DNA of 10,091 bases. It comes from an uncultured Fusobacterium sp. GTDB taxonomy: Bacteria > Fusobacteriota > Fusobacteriia > Fusobacteriales > Fusobacteriaceae. Each line of letters starts with the position of its first letter. Positions within the stretch are counted from its first letter, which is position 1. Under the pieces are notes generated by a model. The model ran no database searches and was not told the DNA's origin. It worked only from the letters and a program-made list of their open reading frames with translations. Positions 1 to 5,216 of the stretch are shown here, in pieces. The stretch is taken from positions 1 to 10,091 of the forward strand of contig UQXM01000060.1 in NCBI GenBank assembly GCA_900545035.1. Reading direction: 5' to 3'. The position numbers and the translations under genes are program-made.

Positions 1-1
1 C

Positions 2-118
2 AAAATGTTAGAAATTTCTAAAAAAAATTTTAAAATAGAAGCAGCTATTTGTGGAAAATGTATTTTTATTTGTCCATATACTCAAAGATATATAAAACAG
101 GCAGTACAATTTAAATAG
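2..118 (+). CDS. C-terminal end of a 4Fe-4S cluster protein (partial)
   Basis: Only the last 38 codons lie in the window; the gene starts upstream and ends at TAG 116-118. The visible part contains CGKCIFICPYTQRYIK, a CxxCxxxCP pattern (visible residues C17, C20, C24, P25). This is the usual end of a ferredoxin-type 4Fe-4S binding segment, followed by a short basic tail. Such ends occur in small double-cluster 4Fe-4S proteins and in reductases of the epoxyqueuosine reductase type; the fragment is too short to choose between them. With three cysteines in the first run, the fourth ligand must come from elsewhere in the protein. The last codons form the 5' arm of the downstream terminator. The gene converges on the symporter gene at 165-1439. 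Confidence 0.7.
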   Translation, partial: KMLEISKKNFKIEAAICGKCIFICPYTQRYIKQAVQFK

Positions 119-131
119 TACTGCCTATTTT
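94..131. terminator. Bidirectional intrinsic terminator
   Basis: A perfect 9-bp stem pairs AGGCAGTAC (99-107) with GTACTGCCT (118-126) around a 10-base loop. A C/A mismatch is followed by a further AAAA (94-97)/TTTT (128-131) pairing, which gives U-rich ends in both directions. It lies between convergent genes and serves both. Its left arm is inside the coding sequence of the 4Fe-4S protein and its right arm starts at the last base of that gene's stop codon. Confidence 0.8.
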
Positions 132-164
132 GAGTGAAATATATGAGTTAAGTAAAAATTTATT

Positions 165-1439
165 TTAAATATCTGCAGGTTTATTAAAAACTTCTCTATC
201 AAGTTCCCCTTCCATTGCTGCTACACACATAGAAGCAACTAAATCTCCAGAAGAGTTTGTAGATGTATGAGCTTGGTCTATTATTCTATAAATTCCAGCA
301 ACTAAAGCTGTTGCTTCTAACGGAAGTCCCATTTGTGTCAATAATGTTATAGATATAACAAGTCCTATCTGAGGAGTTGCTGCACATCCAACACTTAAAA
401 ATGTAGCTTGAATTACCAATAATATTTGCTGCTGAATAGATAAATTTATTCCATATAATTGACTGGCAAATAAAACTATAATTCCAAAATATATACAAGT
501 CCCATTCATATTTGCTGTTGCTCCCAATGGAAGTACAAAATTTGAAACCTCTTTAGAAATTCCTAATTTAGGAGCAACTTCCATAGAAACCGGAAGAGCT
601 GCTGATGAAGTACAAGTACTAAATGCGATTATCCAAGGCTGAATAGCTTTTTTCCAAAATTTAATAGGACTGACTTTTGCAATAAACATCAATAAAACAC
701 TGTAAACAACAATTACTACAATTGCATTTGCTAAATAATCTGTAAGTATAAATTTTAATACCGGACCAAATATTGCAGTCCCGTATCTTGCCATTGCTAC
801 AGACATAAGACCAAATACTCCATAAGGAATAATAGAAATTATTAATCCTATTATATTAAACATTGCTTCTGCCAAATTATTAATTATTCCTGCTAAAGGT
901 TTTCCTTTTTCTCCCATCATAATAATCGCAAATCCTAAAAGAAGCGAAAAGACAATTATAGGCATCATATCACCACTGGATAAAGATTGAAATGGGTTAT
1001 TAGGCAATAAATCCAGTATAGTTTTATAAACTCCGGGTAATTCTTTAACAGCTACATTTCCTGAAGCTGTACCAAGTAACACTCCTTTTCCTGGTTTAAT
1101 TATATTAGCTAACAATAAACCTATTGAAGCTGCTATTGCTGATGTTGTCAAAAAGAAAACTACAGTTTTTAATCCAACATTACGTAATTTTTTTATATCT
1201 CCTAATGATAAAGCCGCATCTGTTACTGAAAAGAATACCAATGGAACTATAACCATTTTAATTGCTTTTATAAAAAAATCCCCAAGAAATTGTAAAAAAG
1301 GTAATATATGATTATTTATAACGGGATTTTCTGTTCCTCCCATAAAATTTAATATATATCCTGCAAAAATTCCTAAAAACAATGCTATAAAAATCTTAAT
1401 ATGCAACGGCATTTTCTTTCTCTCTTTTGTTATACCCAT
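165..1439 (-). CDS. SLC1/DAACS-family dicarboxylate or amino acid:cation symporter
   Basis: A 424-residue polytopic inner-membrane protein of usual length for the GltP/GltPh family, which imports acidic amino acids or dicarboxylates with Na+ or H+. The HP1 region is STCTSSAALPVSM (274-286). TM7 carries LGATANMNGTCIY (305-317), HP2 is near VGCAATPQIG (350-359), and TM8 has DQAHTSTNSSGD (388-399). By alignment from memory with GltPh, several signature residues differ. The TM7 NMDGT motif reads NMNGT (N312), which removes a sodium-site aspartate. The substrate-binding TM8 arginine (R397) is His391, and the usual GVPGxG tip of HP2 reads ATPQIG. Asp388, Thr392, Asn395 and Asp399 are kept. Family membership is certain; the substrate and ion coupling are open. 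The start is supported by AGGAGG at 1445-1450. The gene is monocistronic, with its own promoter at 1505-1532. Confidence 0.93.
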   Translation of the reverse strand: MGITKERKKMPLHIKIFIALFLGIFAGYILNFMGGTENPVINNHILPFLQFLGDFFIKAIKMVIVPLVFFSVTDAALSLGDIKKLRNVGLKTVVFFLTTSAIAASIGLLLANIIKPGKGVLLGTASGNVAVKELPGVYKTILDLLPNNPFQSLSSGDMMPIIVFSLLLGFAIIMMGEKGKPLAGIINNLAEAMFNIIGLIISIIPYGVFGLMSVAMARYGTAIFGPVLKFILTDYLANAIVVIVVYSVLLMFIAKVSPIKFWKKAIQPWIIAFSTCTSSAALPVSMEVAPKLGISKEVSNFVLPLGATANMNGTCIYFGIIVLFASQLYGINLSIQQQILLVIQATFLSVGCAATPQIGLVISITLLTQMGLPLEATALVAGIYRIIDQAHTSTNSSGDLVASMCVAAMEGELDREVFNKPADI

Positions 1440-1504
1440 TTTTCCCTCCTAAATGTATGATTCCGGAATTTTTAGTCTTTTTTAAAGCTGCTTTTTATAT
1501 CAAA

Positions 1505-1532
1505 AGTATACCTGATATTTTTAACTATTCAA
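1505..1532 (-). promoter_or_regulatory. Sigma-70-type promoter of the SLC1 symporter
   Basis: On the minus strand, -35 TTGAAT (1527-1532) and -10 TATACT (1505-1510) are separated by 16 bp. Transcription would start near 1498, giving a leader of about 60 bases. The -35 box touches the left arm of the inverted repeat at 1532-1580. Confidence 0.6.
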
Positions 1533-1580
1533 AATCATATAAAAAAATATTATAGGATATTCATTTTTATTATATGATTT
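1532..1580. repeat. 11-bp inverted repeat in the divergent intergenic region
   Basis: AAATCATATAA (1532-1542) and its exact reverse complement TTATATGATTT (1570-1580) are separated by 27 bp, with centres 38 bp apart. The left arm abuts the -35 box of the symporter promoter. The right arm lies just upstream of the likely promoter of the NicX-like gene. The position fits an operator pair for a dimeric or looping regulator. In DNA this AT-rich a chance match is possible. Confidence 0.45.
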
Positions 1581-1589
1581 GCAGATTTT

Positions 1590-1619
1590 TTGAAAAATAA
1601 GTTATCATTATGTTATCAA
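1590..1619 (+). promoter_or_regulatory. Candidate promoter of the NicX/M29-like gene
   Basis: The best candidate is TTGAAA (1590-1595), an 18-bp spacer and TATCAA (1614-1619) preceded by TG (1611-1612). An alternative is TTGCAG (1579-1584) with TATCAT (1603-1608). The heptamer GTTATCA occurs twice, 11 bp apart (1601-1607 and 1612-1618), overlapping both -10 boxes. Initiation near 1626 would leave the upstream in-frame ATG at 1610 out of the transcript. Confidence 0.4.
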
Positions 1620-1669
1620 AACAAACAAAGCAACGCAGACAAATAAAAATATATAAGGAGTGGTGTAAA

Positions 1670-2668
1670 ATGGAAGACAACAGAATCATTGAATGTATTG
1701 AAAGAGCAGATTATTTAATAGGAACTTGCATAGCAGTAAAACCAGGTGAAGAAGTATTAATCGCAATTGATCCACAAACAGATATGAGAATGGCTAATGC
1801 AATTGCTGCTGCAGCATTAAAGCGTGGAGCTGAATATAATATTTCCATGATGCCGGTAAGAGGAAAAGATAAAGCTACTATTTTCCCAAAAACTCTAGAG
1901 CTTGCAATGGAAGCTTGTGATGTATTCATTGGTATGACTACTGCTTCAGGAGCAGCTATATATAATAACAGATTAAAAGAACTTATCAATGAAAAAAGTT
2001 TAAGAGAATGTTCTATCGTTCTTAGAAATATCGACAACTTTACTCGTGGCGGAGCTCTTGCAGATTACGAAAAAGTTTACGCTGATGGTGTAAAACTTCA
2101 GTCTGTATGGAGAGGAAAGAAAAAAGCTCATATAACTACTCCTGCTGGAACTGATTTGTATATGGAAATGAACCAAATGGAACCAATCATTGAATGTGGA
2201 ATTGCTAGAAATCCTGGAGATGCTATGGCTTGGTCTGATGGAGAAGTTTCTTTAGGACCGGTTATCGGAACTACTCACGGAAAACTAGTTATTGACGGAC
2301 CTATTTGCTATTATGGATGTCCTACTACTCCTGTTGAATTAAAAATAGAAAATGGGCGTATAGTTGAAGTTGTTGGTGGAGATCCAAAAATATGTACTGA
2401 AATCCGTAGACAAATTGCAGAAGTTAAAGACAGTGATAATATAGCGGAAATTGGAATAGGATTAAATAGAAACTGTTTATTTAATGGAGATTTTGAAGAA
2501 GAGAAAAAAGCATATGGAACTTGCCATATAGCTATGGGTAATGGATTCTATTACGGTCAACCTGCAAGATCTACTGTTCATATTGATATGGTACAATACA
2601 ATCCTACAATAGAAATGGATGGAGAAATTATTGTTAAAGACGGTAAAGTTCTTTGTGTAGAAGAGTAA
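1670..2668 (+). CDS. NicX/M29 aminopeptidase-like metalloenzyme
   Basis: A 332-residue cytoplasmic protein of the superfamily containing M29 aminopeptidases (AmpS/PepS, 'leucyl aminopeptidase', COG2309) and 2,5-dihydroxypyridine 5,6-dioxygenase NicX. The family's metal-ligand pattern is visible in the C-terminal half: SDGEV (E192), NIAEIGIG (E260), GTCHIAMGNG (H286) and STVHIDMV (H304, D306). The H...HxD triad is the one I recall as binding iron in NicX, and equivalent residues bind metal in M29 peptidases, so sequence alone does not settle peptidase versus ring-cleaving enzyme. I place the start at ATG 1670 because AAGGAG (1655-1660) lies 9 bases before it. An in-frame ATG at 1610 would add 20 basic residues but has no ribosome binding site. 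The gene is divergent from the SLC1 symporter, so a link between uptake and processing of one substrate is possible. Confidence 0.85.
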   Translation: MEDNRIIECIERADYLIGTCIAVKPGEEVLIAIDPQTDMRMANAIAAAALKRGAEYNISMMPVRGKDKATIFPKTLELAMEACDVFIGMTTASGAAIYNNRLKELINEKSLRECSIVLRNIDNFTRGGALADYEKVYADGVKLQSVWRGKKKAHITTPAGTDLYMEMNQMEPIIECGIARNPGDAMAWSDGEVSLGPVIGTTHGKLVIDGPICYYGCPTTPVELKIENGRIVEVVGGDPKICTEIRRQIAEVKDSDNIAEIGIGLNRNCLFNGDFEEEKKAYGTCHIAMGNGFYYGQPARSTVHIDMVQYNPTIEMDGEIIVKDGKVLCVEE

Positions 2669-2692
2669 AATTATGACTAATAAAACTTCCTG

Positions 2693-2720
2693 AAAAAAGA
2701 CAGCTTAAGCTGTCTTTTTT
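2693..2720. terminator. Perfectly palindromic bidirectional terminator
   Basis: A6-GACAGC-TTAA-GCTGTC-T6 is a perfect 28-bp palindrome: a GC-containing stem with an A-tract and a U-tract. It lies between the convergent NicX-like gene and the ABM-domain gene and works equally in both directions. Confidence 0.92.
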
Positions 2721-2735
2721 CCTTATATAATATAT

Positions 2736-3017
2736 TTATATTTCTTTATACAAATTTACTTCTGATTTTTCTCTTAATTCTCCAAGCATAGGGACAATTC
2801 TTTTAAAATGTTCAGTATTATTATGAAATTCAATAGCTTTCAAATCTTTCCATTCTTCTATAAATGCTACAATATTTTCATTATTTACATCTTCAAAAAG
2901 AGAATATGATATATTTCCCTCTTCTGCTCTACTTTTTTGAATAAGTTCTTCAGCTGTTTTTATAAATTCAGCTTTCTTCCCCTCTTTTAAAATATTTTTT
3001 GCAACTATTTTTATCAT
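2736..3017 (-). CDS. ABM-domain putative quinol monooxygenase (YgiN-like)
   Basis: A 93-residue single-domain protein matching the antibiotic biosynthesis monooxygenase (ABM) fold, a dimeric alpha+beta barrel. Typical elements run in order. The first strand is IKIVAKNILKEGKKAEF (2-18). The 'EEGNISYSLFED' segment (32-43) is the family's usual 'EpGcl.Y.l..d' signature. The strand and helix VAFIEEWKDLKAIEFHNNTEHF (51-72) correspond to the family 'f..iE.w.d..A...H..s.hf' pattern. Relatives include quinol monooxygenases and small proteins of unknown role that handle electrophilic or quinone compounds. No cofactor site is needed in this family, so the substrate cannot be read from sequence. The start is supported by GGAGAGG (3024-3030). 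I found no convincing -35/-10 pair for it in the 111-bp gap shared with the divergent RNase M5 gene. Confidence 0.85.
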   Translation of the reverse strand: MIKIVAKNILKEGKKAEFIKTAEELIQKSRAEEGNISYSLFEDVNNENIVAFIEEWKDLKAIEFHNNTEHFKRIVPMLGELREKSEVNLYKEI

Positions 3018-3059
3018 TTAAATCCTCTCCTTTCAGAAAATATGTTATAAAATAATTCT

Positions 3060-3087
3060 ATCACATAAAAGGATTTTTTGTTATAAT
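3060..3087 (+). promoter_or_regulatory. Extended -10 promoter of the RNase M5 gene
   Basis: A perfect TATAAT (3082-3087) is preceded by TG one base upstream (3079-3080), an extended -10 element. The -35 region is weaker: ATCACA at 3060-3065 with a 16-bp spacer. Transcription would start near 3094, giving a leader of about 35 bases. Confidence 0.65.
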
Positions 3088-3128
3088 ATTATTTAGAAAA
3101 AGAAAAACGAAAGGGATTTACAAAACAA

Positions 3129-3671
3129 ATGAAAAAATATATTAAAGAAATAATTGTGGTTGAAGGAAGAGATGATATTACGGCTGTAAAAGCTGCTGTT
3201 GATGCAGAAGTTATTGCTGTGAACGGATTTTCTGTCGGAAAAAATATAGAAAAAATAAAAGGAGCTTACGAAAGAACAGGAATAATCGTCCTTACCGATC
3301 CTGATAATGCAGGAAACAATATAAGAAACTTTATTCAAAAAAGATATCCAAAGGCAAAGCATGCTTATATCAGCAGAGCAGAAGGAACAAAAGAAGGAGA
3401 TATCGGAGTGGAAAATGCTTCTCCGGAAGCTATTATAAATGCTTTGGAAAAAGCAAGATGTGAAATTTCTGAACCAAAAGAAATATTTACTCCTGAACTT
3501 CTTTTTGAATATCATCTTATTGGGCATTCAAATTCTGCCGTTTTAAGAGAAAAGCTCGGAGCAGAACTAGGACTAGGATATTCCAACGGAAAACAACTTC
3601 TTTCAAAATTAAATCGTTATAATATTACGATGAAAGAATTTCAAAAAGCACTTGAAAATATTAACAAATAA
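3129..3671 (+). CDS. rnmV: Ribonuclease M5
   Basis: A 180-residue protein, the normal length for RNase M5, the TOPRIM-domain endonuclease that makes the final cuts in 5S rRNA maturation in the cytoplasm. The TOPRIM acidic residues are all present: the glutamate of VVEGRDD (E12) and the DxD of LTDPDNAG (D57, D59). The 'GVENA' segment (93-97) characteristic of RNase M5 follows, then a C-terminal helical region thought to bind rRNA or ribosomal protein. The AAAGGG ribosome binding site (3110-3115) is about 13 bases from the ATG, slightly far. In many Firmicutes this gene sits beside ksgA; here the neighbours are unrelated and it appears to be a single-gene unit. No GC-rich terminator is visible after it, so some readthrough into the corA leader is possible. 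Confidence 0.93.
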   Translation: MKKYIKEIIVVEGRDDITAVKAAVDAEVIAVNGFSVGKNIEKIKGAYERTGIIVLTDPDNAGNNIRNFIQKRYPKAKHAYISRAEGTKEGDIGVENASPEAIINALEKARCEISEPKEIFTPELLFEYHLIGHSNSAVLREKLGAELGLGYSNGKQLLSKLNRYNITMKEFQKALENINK

Positions 3672-3681
3672 ATTTTTTTAA

Positions 3682-3710
3682 TTTACTTTTTTTTAAATTT
3701 CATGTAAAAT
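3682..3710 (+). promoter_or_regulatory. Candidate promoter of the corA leader transcript
   Basis: TTTACT (3682-3687), a 17-bp spacer and TAAAAT (3705-3710) would start transcription near 3717, about 34 bases before the leader ORF. A second possible -10, TATAAA, lies at 3723-3728 but has a poor -35. Confidence 0.45.
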
Positions 3711-3750
3711 AATAAGGTAGTGTATAAATATATATAGAGGTGGGATTTAA

Positions 3751-3810
3751 ATGGACACATATTCCTCGTGGAATATTGAATTTAATGAAACTAAAAAATT
3801 TAATATATAG
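3751..3810 (+). CDS. 19-residue leader peptide upstream of corA
   Basis: A short ORF, MDTYSSWNIEFNETKKFNI, preceded by the very strong ribosome binding site GAGGTGGG (3737-3744) six bases from its ATG. That site is at least as good as the one of corA itself, so translation is likely. Its TAG stop (3808-3810) is immediately followed by the 5' arm of a terminator hairpin. Codons 3-9 can fold into a perfect 7-bp hairpin, ATATTCC-TCGT-GGAATAT (3759-3776). The peptide is not hydrophobic and does not look like a secreted or toxic peptide; nothing in it suggests an enzyme. Its position suggests a regulatory leader that couples ribosome behaviour to transcription of corA, similar in layout to corL of Salmonella corA or mgtL of mgtA, although the sequence is unrelated as far as I can see. 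Translation and function are inferred. Confidence 0.6.
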   Translation: MDTYSSWNIEFNETKKFNI

Positions 3811-3847
3811 AAGCTCTTTGTCTGCTTTCCATGACGAAGAGTTTTTA
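3808..3847 (+). terminator. Intrinsic terminator/attenuator between leader ORF and corA
   Basis: CTCTTTGTC (3814-3822) pairs with GACGAAGAG (3833-3841), nine pairs with one G-U, around a 10-base loop. AAG (3811-3813) extends the stem onto the following T run (3842-3846). The stem begins at the leader stop codon and the U-tract ends just before the corA ribosome binding site. A terminator in this position must be bypassed for corA to be made, so it behaves as an attenuator. Confidence 0.65.
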
Positions 3848-3860
3848 AATGGAAGGTGGA
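3821..3860 (+). promoter_or_regulatory. Alternative hairpin masking the corA ribosome binding site
   Basis: The loop of the attenuator and two bases of its 5' arm (TCTGCTTTCCAT, 3821-3832) can pair without a gap with ATGGAAGGTGGA (3849-3860). That gives twelve pairs, three of them G-U. It would bury the corA ribosome binding site AAGGTGG (3853-3859) and place the attenuator's 3' arm in a 16-base loop. This fold and the terminator exclude each other. It is visible by complementarity only and has not been energy-tested. Confidence 0.5.
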
Positions 3861-3863
3861 AAG

Positions 3864-4835
3864 ATGATACAAGTTTTCAAAACTAATCCTATGGATAAGC
3901 TGGAAAGTATCTATTTTAAAGATGACGAAGAGATAATAGAAGATGTATCCATATTCAGAGAAAAAAATACATGGATAAATCTTACTGACCCAAATGATGA
4001 AGATGTGGCAGCTATACAAAAAGCTCTGGATATTCCTGTGGAACACTTAAAAGCAGCTTTGGACGAAGAAGAAAAATCTCGTTTGGAAATCGACGGAGAT
4101 ATTTTGCTGATAATTATAGATGTCCCTATTCACAGTGAAAAAGACAAATGTTCATTCACTACAATACCTCTTGGTATTATAGTTCTAAAAGACAATATTA
4201 TAACTGTTACAACAGAAAAGTTTCCTCTTATAGACGAATTTGTAAAAGGAAGAATAAAAGGATTTTTCACATATAAAAAAACAAGATTTATATTACAGCT
4301 TCTTTTCAGAAACACATCATACTATCTGTATTACCTAAGACAAATCGGTCGTGTTGGAGATGTTGTGGAAAATCGTTTAAAAAAATATATGGAAAATGAA
4401 GAGCTTATGTTGCTTCTTGAACTTGAAAAAAGTTTGGTTTATTTTACCACTTCACTGAAATCTAATGAAGCCGTTCTGGATAAAATAATGAGAATGCAGC
4501 TTGTAAAAAAATATCCTGATGATTTGGATCTTCTTGATGATGTAATTATCGATACAAAGCAGGCGATAGAAATGGCAAGTATTTATTCAAGTATTTTGAG
4601 CGGAACAAGAGATGCTTTTTCAACAGTAATGTCAAACAACCTGAACAATGTTATGAAAAGACTTACTTCAATTACAGTTGTTTTAGCTATTCCTACTATT
4701 ATTTCAGGAATATGGGGAATGAATGTGGCAGTTCCTTTTGCAGAAAATCCTTTTGGATTTGCAGCAGTAATAATTTTATCTGTTCTTATCAGTATCATTA
4801 TCACTTATCTGCTTTCTAAAAATAAAATGTTATAA
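3864..4835 (+). CDS. corA: CorA-family magnesium/divalent metal transporter
   Basis: A 323-residue protein, typical for CorA, which forms a homopentameric inner-membrane channel for Mg2+ (or Co2+/Ni2+/Zn2+ in some branches). The N-terminal cytoplasmic domain (about 1-260) is acidic and rich in helix. TM1 (about 268-284) ends in the diagnostic GMN selectivity motif (285-287), followed by the short loop VAVPFAENP. TM2 (about 297-316) ends in the basic tail LLSKNKML. An ATG at 3849 is in frame but has no ribosome binding site and overlaps the attenuator tail. ATG 3864 has AAGGTGG (3853-3859) just upstream, so I chose it. The gene has its own leader with an ORF and attenuator, so expression is probably controlled after initiation. 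It converges on the DUF4250 gene and shares its terminator. Confidence 0.95.
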   Translation: MIQVFKTNPMDKLESIYFKDDEEIIEDVSIFREKNTWINLTDPNDEDVAAIQKALDIPVEHLKAALDEEEKSRLEIDGDILLIIIDVPIHSEKDKCSFTTIPLGIIVLKDNIITVTTEKFPLIDEFVKGRIKGFFTYKKTRFILQLLFRNTSYYLYYLRQIGRVGDVVENRLKKYMENEELMLLLELEKSLVYFTTSLKSNEAVLDKIMRMQLVKKYPDDLDLLDDVIIDTKQAIEMASIYSSILSGTRDAFSTVMSNNLNNVMKRLTSITVVLAIPTIISGIWGMNVAVPFAENPFGFAAVIILSVLISIIITYLLSKNKML

Positions 4836-4844
4836 AAATTTTAA

Positions 4845-4881
4845 AATGACAGTCCCAAATTCAAGACTGTCATTGTTTTTT
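4845..4881. terminator. Bidirectional intrinsic terminator after corA
   Basis: AATGACAGTC (4845-4854) pairs perfectly with GACTGTCATT (4865-4874) around a 10-base loop, followed by GTTTTTT on the plus strand. On the minus strand it is followed by a T-rich stretch (complement of 4836-4844), so it also serves the convergent DUF4250 gene. Confidence 0.9.
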
Positions 4882-4896
4882 ATTACTTATATTTTA

Positions 4897-5082
4897 TTAT
4901 TTCTGAATAAATTGGTTTGTACTTTCATTATAAACAAAACCATTTTTTTCAAAATATTCCAATAATTCCATTTTATTTATATCCATATCTTCACACAAAT
5001 CATTAAGAGATGAATAAAAATCCCTCAATTTCATATTTATCATACTGTAAGCGATATTTATGTCCATATTTAAAAAATTCAT
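4897..5082 (-). CDS. DUF4250 family small protein
   Basis: A 61-residue protein. 'SMINMKLRDFYSSLNDLCEDMDINKMELLEYFEKNGFVYNESTNQF' follows the pattern I recall for DUF4250: an N-terminal 'mlLSivNmKLRD.ysSLd.LC.d.di' helix pair and a C-terminal 'L...gy.Yd...NqF'. The family is small, widespread in Firmicutes, Fusobacteria and some gamma-proteobacteria, and has no assigned function. It has no signal peptide or membrane segment and looks like a compact helical cytoplasmic protein. The start is supported by AAGGAG (5093-5098), 10 bases upstream; an internal Met at codon 6 has no such site. It has a near-consensus promoter of its own at 5115-5143, so it is probably well expressed. Confidence 0.85.
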   Translation of the reverse strand: MNFLNMDINIAYSMINMKLRDFYSSLNDLCEDMDINKMELLEYFEKNGFVYNESTNQFIQK

Positions 5083-5114
5083 TTTCTTTTTTCTCCTTTT
5101 TCTTTTCTCAATAT

Positions 5115-5143
5115 ATTTTAAATTAATTTATATTTTTTGTCAA
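5115..5143 (-). promoter_or_regulatory. Near-consensus promoter of the DUF4250 gene
   Basis: On the minus strand, a perfect TTGACA (5138-5143) and TAAAAT (5115-5120) are 17 bp apart. The promoter begins right where the U-tract of the EF-G-like gene's terminator ends. Confidence 0.8.
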
Positions 5144-5146
5144 TTT

Positions 5147-5185
5147 TATAAAAATAAAAGCTCCGACTTTTATATCAGAGCTTTT
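5147..5185 (-). terminator. Terminator of the EF-G-like gene
   Basis: AAAAGCTC (5156-5163) pairs with GAGCTTTT (5178-5185). A C/A mismatch and two more pairs close an 8-base loop. Read on the minus strand, the stem ends in TTTTATTTTTAT, a good U-tract. Confidence 0.8.
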
Positions 5186-5216
5186 AAAATTATTTTATTT
5201 TTTAAATTTTAATTTT

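Noticed and set aside
1610..1669. N-terminal extension of the NicX-like protein from ATG 1610
   Set aside because: No ribosome binding site, a basic sequence unlike the family N-terminus, and it overlaps the likely promoter; ATG 1670 has AAGGAG at good spacing.
3093..3527. 144-codon minus-strand ORF opposite RNase M5
   Set aside because: Its translation is a Phe/Ser/Tyr/Asn-rich string typical of the antisense of an AT-rich gene, and the plus-strand gene has intact TOPRIM motifs.
3672..3700. Possible terminator after RNase M5 (AAATTT ... AAATTT)
   Set aside because: The pairing is only A-T and short, with T runs in the loop rather than after a GC stem; not supportable as a terminator.
3849..3863. 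Upstream in-frame start for CorA at ATG 3849
   Set aside because: It sits directly after the attenuator U-tract without a ribosome binding site; the AAGGTGG that follows it fits ATG 3864.
3717..3863. M-box (ykoK-type) Mg2+ riboswitch upstream of corA
   Set aside because: The leader is short, is taken up largely by an ORF, and shows none of the long conserved helices of that riboswitch.
3747..4046. Minus-strand ORF of 99 codons across the corA leader
   Set aside because: It covers the leader ORF, the attenuator and the corA start in antisense, has no ribosome binding site that I can see, and its composition is that of a shadow frame.
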